The notes below the pieces were generated by a model. It searched no databases. It saw nothing but the letters and a program-made list of their open reading frames with translations, and had not been told where the DNA came from. Shown piece after piece: positions 1 to 8,337 of a stretch of 32,504 nt of DNA; position 1 is the first letter of the stretch; each line of letters opens with the position of its first letter. Both the position numbers and the translations under genes were made by a program. Source of the stretch: Microcoleus sp. AS-A8 (GTDB lineage Bacteria; Cyanobacteriota; Cyanobacteriia; Cyanobacteriales; Coleofasciculaceae); NCBI GenBank assembly GCA_039962225.1, contig JAMPKV010000043.1:1-32504 (forward strand), in the 5' to 3' direction.

Positions 1-837
1 TTAGAAACAATAGAAAAAGAACCAAGTGAACTGGGATATGAATTTGGGCGTTGGACAGGAGAGCGTTTGGCAACGTATCTAGCTGTACAAACAGGAATTG
101 AATTAAGTGGCTCGCAAGTGAGGAAGATATTAAAACAAAAAAAGTACGTTTACCTCTGGGCAAAGTACAGCCTAGAGGACAAGCAAAACCCCCTAAAGAG
201 AAGTGAATTTAAGCAGAAGTTAGCTCAATACTTAGATTTAGCAAAAATCAAACCAGCCCAGCTACAGATATGGTTTTGGGACGAGAGTGGATTTAGTTTA
301 CGAGTCCTCAGGCGCAAGACTTGGGGGAAAAAAGGAAAGCGCAAGAAAATCACAGGACAAAGACGGCGTGGCAGGGTGAATGTCATGGGAGGTTTACGGT
401 TATCTGACAAAAAAAGATTGTGTTACTTCATCAAAAAAGGAAATGCAGAAACTTTTTATGAGCAGCTAAAACAATTAAATGAATTTGTTTTAAAGGAGTG
501 GCTAGCCCAAGGCAATAGAGCCGAAAACTTTCAAAGCCAGGGACCCAAGATAGTCATTATCTTAGATAATGCCAGTTACCACAAGCGAAAAGATATCATT
601 GCCGATATCGAGAAAGACTTCCCTAACATTATTTTAGAGTTTTTACCCGCTTACAGCCCTGACTTCAATCTAATAGAGCTAGTGTGGCATTCTTGCAAAG
701 AGTATATAGCTCATCGACTATTTCAATCCGTAACCGAACTAGAAGAGGTATTAAACAAGCTTTTGAATGAGGGAGACCTGATTATCAAGTGGGCGCGAAA
801 AATCAAAAATAAGGGAAACGCTGTTAATGCAAGTTAG
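1..837 (+). CDS. IS630-family transposase, 3' part (5' end outside window)
   Basis: DDE-type transposase that would cut and paste an IS630/Tc1-mariner-like element into TA targets. The frame is open from base 1, so the gene starts upstream of the window; an internal TTG at 67 is not the real start. The three acidic blocks of the family are visible: FWDESGFSL (first Asp), IILDNASYHK (second Asp) and the AYSPDFNLIE block, whose Glu is the third catalytic residue, with the usual spacing of about 35 residues from the second Asp. The basic stretch KKGKRKKITGQRRRGR between the first two blocks is also typical. No frameshift or internal stop is seen, so this part looks intact. I could not identify the right terminal inverted repeat after the stop. 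Family assignment is firm; activity is unknown. Confidence 0.9.
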   Translation, partial: LETIEKEPSELGYEFGRWTGERLATYLAVQTGIELSGSQVRKILKQKKYVYLWAKYSLEDKQNPLKRSEFKQKLAQYLDLAKIKPAQLQIWFWDESGFSLRVLRRKTWGKKGKRKKITGQRRRGRVNVMGGLRLSDKKRLCYFIKKGNAETFYEQLKQLNEFVLKEWLAQGNRAENFQSQGPKIVIILDNASYHKRKDIIADIEKDFPNIILEFLPAYSPDFNLIELVWHSCKEYIAHRLFQSVTELEEVLNKLLNEGDLIIKWARKIKNKGNAVNAS

Positions 838-850
838 ATGCGCGGCAGCT

Positions 851-886
851 TACAACTCCAACGGGTGAATCAACCAGAAGCGTCTG
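851..886. repeat. 36-bp dispersed repeat, copy 1
   Basis: Matches 4815-4850 at 30 of 36 positions in the same orientation, with the core GAATCAACCAGAAGC identical. It lies 14 bp after the IS630 transposase stop. It may be the edge of a dispersed repeat whose longer copy lies at about 4613-4850. Nothing else is recognisable in 838-1010. Confidence 0.5.
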
Positions 887-1030
887 AAGGCGTGTGGCAC
901 TATCCATGTTTTGTCTGTCCAGTTTGGTTCCAGTCTTCGTCCTACTAGAGGTTGTCCACTCTGCTTGATGTTGCGACATCCACTACCATGTCAAGATATT
1001 CCACTTCCAGGCTTTGAGGAAAACATAGTA

Positions 1031-2161
1031 GTGACGACCGATCAGAACTCAATTGAGACAGAAAAGACTCTCAAGCTTGGCACACTTATAAAAACTATTG
1101 CACTGCTAGCGATCGCGATGGTAGCTGGCATATCCTTTAGCTGGCTGCACGTTCCCGTAGGTTGGCTACTCGGCCCAATGCTTGTGGGAATTGCCCATGC
1201 AATTATCCAAGGTAGCCGTCAACCCCTACCTCCGGCGTTCAAAATGGTTGGACAAGTCATCATCGGTATCGTCACTGCCACCCGCTTTTCCCCAGAGACA
1301 CTAAGCGTGGCAACAACCTACGCCATACCACTGCTACTGTGTGTTTTTACCACGGGTAGTCTGAGTATGTTCAACGGCTACCTGTTAAGCCGTTGGGCTG
1401 GCATCGATCGCGCTACTGCTTTTTTGGGTTTCATACCTGGTGCCGCTTCTAGCATCGTTGCCATGAGTGAAGAAATGGGGGCAGATGCGCTGACTGTTGC
1501 TCTAATTCAGTATATCCGGGTATTGCTAGTCGTCTTACTCCTGCCAGCTACAGCCAGCTTCCTTTTTCCCGTCAACCCAGGCACTCAAGTCGCAGCCACT
1601 GTTGTGATAACAAATATCCTGCCATCACTGCCAATAATTTTGAATTTATTGGTGCTGGCTGTGTGCGGCGGGTTGGGGGTTTGGGGGGGACGCCGATTGC
1701 GTCTGCCTTCATCCGGGTTTTTGGGGCCATTTCTCGTAGGGCTAGTCACGTTTTGGGTACTGCCGTACCAATTACAGGTGCCTCAGTCCCTTTTTTGTGC
1801 AGGACTGCTCCTAGTTGGACTTTCTATTGGGGTACAGTTTGACTGGCAAATCGCCAACAAACTTTTGAAGGCCGTGTTGATTGAGGTCGGTTTAGTAATT
1901 GTACTGATGTTGAGTTGTTTGGCAGTTGGCTATGAGTTCCATGTGGTAACACACGTTGATACGATAACGGCTGTCCTAGGGTTCACGCCTGGGGGAATTG
2001 AGGCGATGGTTGCAACGGTTATGCAGCTAGGCGGTGACACCGGGTTGGTACTGGCAATGCAATTGACCCGGATGTTGAGTATTCTGTTGATTGCCCCGTG
2101 GTTAGTCGCTTTTTTGATTAAAAATGTAAAAAAGTCTGATGAGCAATCAGAAGCGGAATAG
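1031..2161 (+). CDS. AbrB-type (Gneg_AbrB_dup) integral membrane protein
   Basis: Predicted inner-membrane protein of the family named after E. coli AbrB (regulator of aidB expression; also labelled putative ammonia monooxygenase), of unknown biochemical role. It is very hydrophobic, with about ten candidate membrane segments. The two internal repeats typical of the family are visible: the first half has GWLLGPMLVG and GFIPGAASSIVAM, the second has SGFLGPFLVGL and GFTPGGIEAMVAT. Each half ends in a polar-faced helix (ALIQYIRVLLV and AMQLTRMLSIL). I chose the GTG at 1031 because TGAGGA at 1015-1020 is a good ribosome-binding site and the upstream residues look non-coding. The frame is open back to a TTG at 911, with an ATG at 967. 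Despite database names it is not an AbrB DNA-binding regulator. It converges on the homocitrate synthase gene. Confidence 0.85.
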   Translation: MTTDQNSIETEKTLKLGTLIKTIALLAIAMVAGISFSWLHVPVGWLLGPMLVGIAHAIIQGSRQPLPPAFKMVGQVIIGIVTATRFSPETLSVATTYAIPLLLCVFTTGSLSMFNGYLLSRWAGIDRATAFLGFIPGAASSIVAMSEEMGADALTVALIQYIRVLLVVLLLPATASFLFPVNPGTQVAATVVITNILPSLPIILNLLVLAVCGGLGVWGGRRLRLPSSGFLGPFLVGLVTFWVLPYQLQVPQSLFCAGLLLVGLSIGVQFDWQIANKLLKAVLIEVGLVIVLMLSCLAVGYEFHVVTHVDTITAVLGFTPGGIEAMVATVMQLGGDTGLVLAMQLTRMLSILLIAPWLVAFLIKNVKKSDEQSEAE

Positions 2162-2168
2162 AGATTGC

Positions 2169-2183
2169 AGGAGGTTAACTCCT
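2169..2183. terminator. small hairpin between convergent genes
   Basis: AGGAG, a 5-nt loop and CTCCT form a short perfect stem in the 34-bp gap between two convergent genes, followed by a T-rich ATTCTCTT. It is a possible weak bidirectional terminator; the stem is only 5 bp. Confidence 0.3.
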
Positions 2184-2195
2184 ATTCTCTTAGGT

Positions 2196-3404
2196 TCATC
2201 GGCTTTTTGGAATGTCTATCACTTCCTCTAATTGAGCATGGTTTTGAATGTGTTGCATCTTAAAGGTAGAGTAAAGAACTTCATCGACTTTATCTAACGT
2301 GAGGTGTTGTTGGTCAGCTAAGGCTTTAATTTTCTGGGTAATCGTTTGAATTTGGAATTGGTCGAAGTCTAGCCCCAGTTGAGAAGCTCGATTAGCGATC
2401 GCATGTTTACCTGTAAGCTTATGATTGATTAAAAACGAGCGCGTTAGACCAAAATCACTGGGATTAATCACTTCGTAAGTGCTTGGATTATTCAGGATTG
2501 CTTTGGTATGAATACCAGCCTTGTGGCTGAAAGCAGCCTCTCCAATAATGTAGTGGTTAAAGGGAATCGTAATTCCAACTTTATCCGCAACTAGCTGATG
2601 TAATTCTCCGAGCTGGTATAGGCAGTATTGACGATTCAATTGCTCTGGATCGACCGTATAAAGACGTGCAATGAGTCCAGCGAGGGGGGTGATGCCATTA
2701 CGTTCACCAATTCCCAACACCGTTGTATCGATATGAGTTGCACCCGCTTCAAGGGCGGCGTAGCTATTTGCGATCGCACAGCCAGTGTCGTTATGACCGT
2801 GGAATTCGATATCTTTATTCGTACATTGGCGCAGTATCTGCACTATATTAAAAACTTGATTCGGGGTGGCTATGCCTACAGTATCGGCGACGCCAAAACG
2901 ATTTACTATTCCCAGTTGATCGATAGCCAGATAAACCTGTAGCAAATCTTGAAGTGAACTCCGGAAGGAATCTTCGGTGGAAAAGCGCAACTCGGTTTGA
3001 GGGCTTTGGTCGTGGATGAAGGTAATTACTTCAGTTACTAGATCGACAATCTCATTAATGGTCTTACCATGACCAAACTGGCGCAACAGACTAGAGGTGC
3101 CGATGAACATATTGATTCCATTTACGCTCGTATCTAGGGCAACTTTGGCATCTTCTAGATGGCAGCGAATGTGGGTCAATACTTTGGATCGCAAGCCCAA
3201 TCGACTTAAACGCTGACAATCTCGGTAAGATTGGGGTGAGGCGCAAGGAGATGTAACTTCGATATATTCAACACCAAAACTATCAAGTGCCTCTGCAATC
3301 TCGACTCTATCATCCGATGAAAAGTTAGATCCACAAAACTGCTCTCCCTCCCGCAGAGTACTCTCAACAATTGCAAACTGGTTTATTGGCATTGATGTAG
3401 TCAT
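2196..3404 (-). CDS. homocitrate synthase, LYS20/LYS21-like
   Basis: Would condense 2-oxoglutarate with acetyl-CoA to homocitrate, the first step of alpha-aminoadipate lysine synthesis and the route to the organic ligand of the nitrogenase FeMo-cofactor. The 402 residues form a DRE-TIM metallolyase barrel. STLREGEQF near the N-terminus holds the catalytic Arg18-Glu19, and the HxH metal motif is His201/His203 in [44 protein letters not shown] and the C-terminal [18 protein letters not shown] block are all present. These blocks read closer to the fungal/Thermus homocitrate synthases than to typical NifV. The ATG at 3404 has no strong Shine-Dalgarno; Met5 is an alternative. It is divergent from an SDR gene across about 380 bp of AT-rich DNA. 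No nif or lysine genes are visible. Isopropylmalate or citramalate synthase is less likely given LTHIRCH and the HGHNDTG context. Confidence 0.85.
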   Translation of the reverse strand: MTTSMPINQFAIVESTLREGEQFCGSNFSSDDRVEIAEALDSFGVEYIEVTSPCASPQSYRDCQRLSRLGLRSKVLTHIRCHLEDAKVALDTSVNGINMFIGTSSLLRQFGHGKTINEIVDLVTEVITFIHDQSPQTELRFSTEDSFRSSLQDLLQVYLAIDQLGIVNRFGVADTVGIATPNQVFNIVQILRQCTNKDIEFHGHNDTGCAIANSYAALEAGATHIDTTVLGIGERNGITPLAGLIARLYTVDPEQLNRQYCLYQLGELHQLVADKVGITIPFNHYIIGEAAFSHKAGIHTKAILNNPSTYEVINPSDFGLTRSFLINHKLTGKHAIANRASQLGLDFDQFQIQTITQKIKALADQQHLTLDKVDEVLYSTFKMQHIQNHAQLEEVIDIPKSR

Positions 3405-3784
3405 TTTCTTTGGAGCAATTATTCATATTGAGCTGTGTCTTTAGGAGGAGTTCTATCCTATCAACTTAATTTAATTTATCAATTGATAGAAAACTGTCTG
3501 TTTTTGTTCTAATGCAATCCTAAAGTTTTTCAAATTTAACTTGAAACTTATAACTTGTTGTCTCTCTTAAGTTTGATATAATTCTAAAAAATGCTACTTT
3601 TATTTTTATGAATTTTTATTGAAAATTTAAGTTAAAAATAAAACCATGAAATAATTATTGTAAAATTTTAATTGATTGAAAAATAGGAAAAGCAGTAAAA
3701 AGTAGGGCAGTTGACTAGGGCGTATCTTTGAGTCATAGAACAGGTGATACGATTAAATATTCCTGTACCCATTAGCGCAAAGTC
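3405..3784. other. AT-rich divergent intergenic region
   Basis: This spacer between the divergent homocitrate synthase and SDR genes is markedly AT-rich, especially 3470-3690, and has no credible reading frame. It must carry both promoters. A TTGACT at 3711-3716 with a poor -10 (CATAGA, 3734-3739) 17 bp downstream is the best candidate for the SDR gene. Confidence 0.5.
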
Positions 3785-4585
3785 ATGAAAGATCGCAATA
3801 AACTGTTACAGGGTCGAACCGCCCTGATTACTGGTTCTGGGCAAAATATTGGTAGGGCGATCGCGTTATTATTCGCGTCGTCAGGGGCAAATGTTGTAAT
3901 CAATGGTCATCAGAATCAGGAAGCCATAGAAAAAGTTGCCCAGGAAGCCCGTGATTTGGGGAGTCAGGCAATAGCTGTCATCGCTGATATCGGTGACCCA
4001 AATGCTGTGCAGAAAATGGTCGATATTTCTATCGAAACGTTTGGCGCAGTTGATATTCTGGTGGCTAATGCGGCAATCAGACCAAGACAGGCTTTTCTAG
4101 ATATCTCGATTGAAGATTGGCAGCGAGTTATAAATACAAACTTAAGCTCTGCCTTCTACCTTGCCCGTGCAACTTTGCCCGGAATGAAAGCCAAACAGTG
4201 GGGTCGAATAATTCATATATCCGGTTACGACGGATTTGTCGGCGCTGCTTATCGTGCTCATAACGTGACGTGCAAAGGTGGTATTCACGCTTTTTCAAAA
4301 GCCATTGCTATGGAGTTCGGCCCCGATGGAATAACAGCCAACACCGTCAGCCCTGGCACAATTGATACCCATCGTATTGCTGAAGATTATCCGAATTTGG
4401 AGGCAAAGTATCAACAGCTCAAGAACATCATACCTGTACGCCGTCTTGGAACTACTGAGGACATTGCCGAGGCATGTCTGTATCTTGCCTCGGATGTGAG
4501 CAGCTTTGTTACTGGTCAGGTAATTCACGTAAATGGTGGGTCGCTTGTACTTTCCGCTCACCTGCCATCCGAGGGGAATCTGTAA
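3785..4585 (+). CDS. SDR-family oxidoreductase lacking the canonical catalytic Tyr
   Basis: Classical-length (266 aa) short-chain dehydrogenase/reductase, expected to use NAD(P)(H). The Rossmann nucleotide motif is TGSGQNIG (residues 17-23 region), followed by the NAA motif (95-97), catalytic-type Ser146 in HISGYDG, and Lys164. The usual Tyr of YxxxK is absent: the segment is AHNVTCKGG, so Asn160 stands four residues before the Lys and His159 five before. The C-terminal SPGTIDT and the VTGQVIHVNGGS signature are normal. I recall a FabG-like SDR subgroup with a similar HxVTxK segment, so this may be a real variant and not damage. Substrate cannot be told. It has no clear ribosome-binding site and is divergent from the homocitrate synthase gene, which could mean a shared pathway. 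Confidence 0.85.
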   Translation: MKDRNKLLQGRTALITGSGQNIGRAIALLFASSGANVVINGHQNQEAIEKVAQEARDLGSQAIAVIADIGDPNAVQKMVDISIETFGAVDILVANAAIRPRQAFLDISIEDWQRVINTNLSSAFYLARATLPGMKAKQWGRIIHISGYDGFVGAAYRAHNVTCKGGIHAFSKAIAMEFGPDGITANTVSPGTIDTHRIAEDYPNLEAKYQQLKNIIPVRRLGTTEDIAEACLYLASDVSSFVTGQVIHVNGGSLVLSAHLPSEGNL

Positions 4586-4612
4586 TAAAAAATCCACTTC
4601 TCGCGTTTCATC

Positions 4613-4850
4613 TTACTTGTCAGCGATCGCTTTCCCCCTAGTCACTGGGTTGATGGAACGCTCTCGCCCAGAACGCCTAGTTTCCTCACGACGAAACACA
4701 GACAGATTGCCTGTTGCACCTCGTCCTACCGTGATAGGTTGATGGAAGCTCTTACAGAAGAACTTGCTACAGAGCGAGCGCCCTTCAGGCACTGGCAAAG
4801 GCGATCGCAAATAATACAGCTCCAATCGGCGAATCAACCAGAAGCTTTTG
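4613..4850. repeat. probable dispersed repeat overlapping the 3' end of the TPR gene
   Basis: The stretch between the SDR and TPR genes has a minus-strand open frame of 74 codons (4613-4837), rich in Arg, Ser and Pro, that does not look like a protein. Its right end, 4815-4850, is the second copy of the 36-bp repeat found at 851-886. It overlaps the last codons and stop of the TPR gene, so the final residues of that protein may come from repeat sequence. I recall this kind of sequence as recurring in filamentous cyanobacterial genomes, but only the 36-bp match is demonstrable here. Confidence 0.4.
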
Positions 4851-6690
4851 CCGGTGACATGGAACGAGCAATTGCTACCGCTTGCTCTAGTAACTTTACA
4901 GCTTCCTCAGTCTGGTCAGCTTGAGCGTATTCACGAGCGATCGCACTCAGCGCCTTAACCCTCCTATACTTACCAAATTCGTCCGAACTCATCCTATTAA
5001 CAGATTCAATTGCACGGTCGAACTGCCTTAACTCAGCGTACTCACGAGCAATCGCCAACAGCAGTTTATTGCGATAGAAACGAGTCTCATTCGTCGCTCC
5101 ATCCATTGTCTGACCAGTTGCTTGAGTTGTCTGCTTTGTCCAATCCATTGTCTGAGTTGCTTGCACCGCCCAGTCTAGTTTTCCTGCGTTAATAGCCCGT
5201 TCAATGATGCTGTAAATGACACTAACTTTATTTTGAACTTCCAGACCCTTAATCATCTGAGCCGTTTTAAGCGCTTGGGCATACTGTCCTTTTGATGAAT
5301 ATTGTTCGGCAATGCGAAGAAGTGCCTCGTCTCGATGACCTCTACCAAGGGTATTAGCAAGCTGGAGTGCCTGTTCAAACTGCCCATTTTGGGCATAGAA
5401 GGCGACAATAGGTGGCATCAAACTTTGGTAGGCAAAGTTGGAGTCTACTGGAACTTGAGAAAAGTCGGAGGCAGCAAGATTCAGTTTGCCAGTTTGAACC
5501 AATTGAGCCACTTCGAGTGCCCGATCGATTTGTCCAATTCTTAAGTACCCAGCAATAATTTCTTCAAGCGCACGACTCGCCTCAAAACCAGCATCCGATC
5601 GTAAATTTTTCGCACCTGCTCGTAAATCCGATAGTGCTTTATTCAAAAGCTCGGCTGCTTCTGCATCCTTCTCCACAGATGCATACAGATTGGCAACTGC
5701 GGTAAATGTAAGCGATCGCGAAATAGGATTTGCAATCTTTTGTGTACCTACAACGATTTGTTCAAGAGCCTTAAAAGCCAGTGGAGGAACGTCTGCTTGT
5801 TCAGCTAGTTCTACTTGCTTGCAAATGTTGAGAATTTGCCTTAGCTGCTCTCGATCTAGAGTTTCTTCAATTGTTCTTGTTGCCAAAAGGGTGTTGGTTT
5901 CTTTTTGTGCAAAACACTGAAAAAGCTCTGTTTGTGCTTGAGTTTGTTGAGATTGGTTGCTTGAGGCGCTACTCTTGAAAGTTCGCTCAACTTTTGAAGC
6001 TAAACTCTGAAGCTCGGCTGCTCGGTCAGGCTGACCTATCTCGTTATAGTAGTTGACTAGGGAAAGCCAGACTTGAGCAGCTTTGTCAGATTGCCCTGTC
6101 CTGTTGTAGTAATCAGCTAACTTTAGCTGTATTTCAGCCGATTGATCGGGTTGTCGTGAGTCAGTAGTGTATGCATCTAGCAGCCCTAGCAGCATACGTT
6201 CAAGATACTTGTCTCCAAAACTCGCTGCGATTCTAAGGGCTACGTCATGCCGACCCTCTACAGCATTGCTTCCCGCCGCTACAATTACCCAAGTCTGCGG
6301 ATCGTTGCGAGCAGATCCAGACGGTTCTGGTTCGCAGTATTTAGTTGTCTCAAGAATTTTTTGAGCTTGAGCAAAAAGTGCAGAACTTTTGGCTTCTTGC
6401 CCCACAAAGGCGAAGTTACCCGCAACATTGGTTAAAATTTGGAGCCTGTGGCAGGGGTTTGCCAGGGTTTGATTGAAAGACAAAGCTTCTTCTAGAAGCT
6501 GAATGGCTCGGTCAGGCTGCTTAATGGTAGTGTAGTCTCCTGCAAGAGAAGCTAATAAGTCTGCTTCAGCTAGAACCTTCTCCGGCTCAGCAGCTAGAAC
6601 CTGTTCCTGCTTAGCACCTTGTCCAATGACTGCGCTGGATGGATGAGTGAGAGTCAGCAGCAGCGCAGCCAACAAAAGTTTGATATTCAC
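4834..6690 (-). CDS. exported tetratricopeptide-repeat protein
   Basis: A 618-residue protein of unknown function. It starts with a Sec-type signal peptide (a Lys, then a run of Leu/Ala ending near SSAVIG) and is otherwise almost entirely helical TPR-like repeats. Many units carry the A/G-Y-x-Q-x-D-x-A signature, such as QPDRAIQLLEEAL, QSDKAAQVWLSLV, QPDRAAELQSLA, QFEQALQLANTL, QYAQALKTAQMI, QFDRAIESVNRM and QTEEAVKLLEQAV. It likely acts as a protein-protein scaffold in the periplasm or at the cell surface. The GTG start at 6690 is supported by AGGAG about 10 bp upstream on the minus strand. A short TM/TQ-rich insertion (WTKQTTQATGQTMDG, near residue 520) looks like a recent expansion. The C-terminal residues overlap a dispersed repeat. 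It is transcribed alone. Confidence 0.8.
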   Translation of the reverse strand: MNIKLLLAALLLTLTHPSSAVIGQGAKQEQVLAAEPEKVLAEADLLASLAGDYTTIKQPDRAIQLLEEALSFNQTLANPCHRLQILTNVAGNFAFVGQEAKSSALFAQAQKILETTKYCEPEPSGSARNDPQTWVIVAAGSNAVEGRHDVALRIAASFGDKYLERMLLGLLDAYTTDSRQPDQSAEIQLKLADYYNRTGQSDKAAQVWLSLVNYYNEIGQPDRAAELQSLASKVERTFKSSASSNQSQQTQAQTELFQCFAQKETNTLLATRTIEETLDREQLRQILNICKQVELAEQADVPPLAFKALEQIVVGTQKIANPISRSLTFTAVANLYASVEKDAEAAELLNKALSDLRAGAKNLRSDAGFEASRALEEIIAGYLRIGQIDRALEVAQLVQTGKLNLAASDFSQVPVDSNFAYQSLMPPIVAFYAQNGQFEQALQLANTLGRGHRDEALLRIAEQYSSKGQYAQALKTAQMIKGLEVQNKVSVIYSIIERAINAGKLDWAVQATQTMDWTKQTTQATGQTMDGATNETRFYRNKLLLAIAREYAELRQFDRAIESVNRMSSDEFGKYRRVKALSAIAREYAQADQTEEAVKLLEQAVAIARSMSPAKASG

Positions 6691-6953
6691 CCCTGTAAAC
6701 TCCTGCTAAAACTGTAAATATAAGTTGTGGTTAACTAGCGGAACCTTCAATCAAGTTAGTCACATCCTAACAACCGCCAAACCGTATTTCGTACCGCACA
6801 ACCGGACAACCAGCAGTCAGGAAGATTGAAAAGAGCGATCGCCACCTTATCTAAAAGGTATGATGAACTCAAGGACGCGTTGACAACACCATTTTGGCAA
6901 CAGACCCCTCTCAATTACCTCGATAACCCCAAACCTATTCTGTGGAGTTCCCT

Positions 6954-7262
6954 ATGCCCCCCGAAGCCGCCCCAGTTCAACCCGCCGTCCTACTCACCGT
7001 TATTGGTGAAACAGTGCTAAAAGATGCTCTTGTCCAATTGTTGAAAAGCTATAGCGTAAGCGGCTACACCGTTAATCAAGTGCAAGGTGAGGGTAGCCAC
7101 GGCCAACGATTGGGAGATATGGCAGGCTACAATACCAATATTGAAATCAAGGCCATTGTGTCACAAGAAGTATCTGATGCTATCTTTTTGTCTATAAAAG
7201 ACTATCCGGGGAAACAAGCGTTAATGGCTTTCCGACAGAATGTAGAAGCCTTGATTAATTAA
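6954..7262 (+). CDS. small PII-like signalling protein
   Basis: A 102-residue protein with the ferredoxin-like fold pattern of the PII superfamily: a first strand VLLTVIGETVL, a helix DALVQLLKSYSVSGYTV, then VQGEGSHGQRLGDMAGYNTNIEIKA in the place of the T-loop, and a last helix before the C-terminus. SGYTV followed by a G-rich loop is the clearest hallmark. It lacks the canonical PII C-terminal GDGKIF region and the modified T-loop Tyr/Ser context, so it is closer to SbtB-type PII-like proteins that bind adenyl nucleotides and regulate a membrane partner. I chose ATG 6954 because GTGGAG, with TGGAG 7 bp upstream, serves as its ribosome-binding site; a GTG at 6942 is in frame. No bicarbonate or ammonium transporter is adjacent. 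Confidence 0.7.
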   Translation: MPPEAAPVQPAVLLTVIGETVLKDALVQLLKSYSVSGYTVNQVQGEGSHGQRLGDMAGYNTNIEIKAIVSQEVSDAIFLSIKDYPGKQALMAFRQNVEALIN

Positions 7263-7338
7263 CCTGGTTTGTGGAGCTTTTCATTCATTTCTGGGCGCAG
7301 GAGCTGAATTGTCCGTTCGCGGAAGCGAAAGCTTTGCA

Positions 7339-7461
7339 TCATTGTCCTAATTGACCTAGTTCTGTTTTCAGTTCGCGCAGCATCCGACTGGTTCCCTGAG
7401 CAATCGCTTTTTGCATCGGTTGGGTAATCATTTGGGTGATGGGCAGATTGGGAAAGGTGAA
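7339..7461 (-). pseudogene. C-terminal fragment of an unidentified protein
   Basis: On the minus strand an open segment of about 40 codons runs to a stop at 7339-7341 and reads PITQMITQPMQKAIAQGTSR then MLRELKTELGQLGQ. It looks like a genuine amphipathic C-terminus with good codon use but has no start and is cut off by a hairpin-bearing sequence. I do not recognise the family; it is probably the tail of a lost gene. Confidence 0.4.
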
Positions 7462-7464
7462 TTA

Positions 7465-7493
7465 CCCCTAGTTTCGCTACGCTACACTAGGGG
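7465..7493. repeat. perfect 8-bp inverted repeat
   Basis: CCCCTAGT and ACTAGGGG flank a 13-nt loop containing CGCTACG. A second stem, CCAAGG/CCTTGG, follows about 15 bp downstream. Such hairpins are frequent at the ends of small cyanobacterial repeats and IS200/IS605-like elements. The two gene fragments on either side meet here. Confidence 0.5.
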
Positions 7494-7657
7494 CTTCCCA
7501 AGCCCAAGGAGTAACCCCCTTGGTTTCCCTGTCTTTCAACAGGCTCTTTGGGCGTAGATTTCGGCAATTCCTGTGTAATTAAGAAGTCTTTCAGTCCTAA
7601 ATCGGCACCACTTTTCCCCCATTCGACAAGAGCAGCGCCTCGAATTTTACTGCTCAC
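7487..7657 (-). pseudogene. short open frame, possible remnant of a transposon-type gene
   Basis: A minus-strand frame of 56 codons begins with a GTG inside the last codons of the GDSL gene and stops in the 7465-7493 hairpin. It reads KIRGAALVEWGKSGADLGLKD, then FLITQELPKSTPKEPVERQGN (split here only for length). DLGLKDF resembles the first RuvC-like motif of TnpB/OrfB proteins, but the rest does not continue like TnpB. It may be a deleted remnant or a chance frame. Confidence 0.25.
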
Positions 7658-8337
7658 TCCCTCGCAGCACCTGACAAATTGGGTGGCTTTTTGGCTTCAT
7701 CTAATAGCGGCTTTAATCCAGAAGCAACGCGGCTTGCCAAAATCCGATGTCCTTCTTGGTTGGGATGAATCTCATCGTAAAGATAGCGGGGGTCGTTCAA
7801 GCCCTCTAAAACTCCAGGAATCAGATAAGCTTGGGTATCGTTTGCGACTCGTTGATACATTTTGCCATAATTGCCATTAAAGGGTTTGACATTCATGGCT
7901 AACACAACCACAATTGCCCCTTTTTCTTGAAGATGAGTAACAATTTGTCGAAGGTTCTGTTCGGTTTGGGCTAGCGGAACTTTTTGCAAAAAATCATTGC
8001 CACCCAACCCAACAATGACTAACCAAGGGTTTGCCTGAATCACGTCTTGCTGTAAACGACTCAAAGCTGTTGCTGTTGTATCGCCGCCTCTGCCTCGGTT
8101 CACAATTGGCAGACTCAGAAGTGAGCTGAGAATATTAGGGTAAGCAGCTTGAGTTCCGACTCCTGCACCCGCCGTGATGCTATCTCCCAAGGCGATGATT
8201 TGCTCTCCTGTGCCTCGATTCAAGTTGTTGACATCTTCCCGAACAATCATGTCGCGTTGACATCCTGTTAAGAGCAGCAACCAGCCAAAGCTCAGACTCA
8301 CAAACCAGGCTTTAAACTTCTTTGCCATCTTGATCAC
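7654..8337 (-). CDS. SGNH/GDSL-family lipoprotein esterase (TesA-like)
   Basis: Predicted envelope-anchored esterase or lysophospholipase. The N-terminus is a lipoprotein signal: basic MIKMAKKFK, a hydrophobic stretch, then the lipobox LLTGC with Cys26 as the acylation site. All four SGNH blocks are visible: GDSIT with nucleophile Ser53, GRGGDTT (block II Gly near 82-85), GGND with Asn114, and DEIHPN with Asp188 and His191. The length after processing, about 200 residues, is normal for TesA-type enzymes. The start is a GTG at 8337 or the ATG at 8328; neither has a strong Shine-Dalgarno. The exact ester substrate cannot be told from sequence. It is transcribed away from the cpc operon. Confidence 0.88.
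   Translation of the reverse strand: MIKMAKKFKAWFVSLSFGWLLLLTGCQRDMIVREDVNNLNRGTGEQIIALGDSITAGAGVGTQAAYPNILSSLLSLPIVNRGRGGDTTATALSRLQQDVIQANPWLVIVGLGGNDFLQKVPLAQTEQNLRQIVTHLQEKGAIVVVLAMNVKPFNGNYGKMYQRVANDTQAYLIPGVLEGLNDPRYLYDEIHPNQEGHRILASRVASGLKPLLDEAKKPPNLSGAARE

Noticed and set aside
911-1030. N-terminal extension of the AbrB-type protein from TTG 911
   Set aside because: The extra 40 residues are Cys/Pro-rich, unlike the family, and the GTG at 1031 has a better ribosome-binding site.
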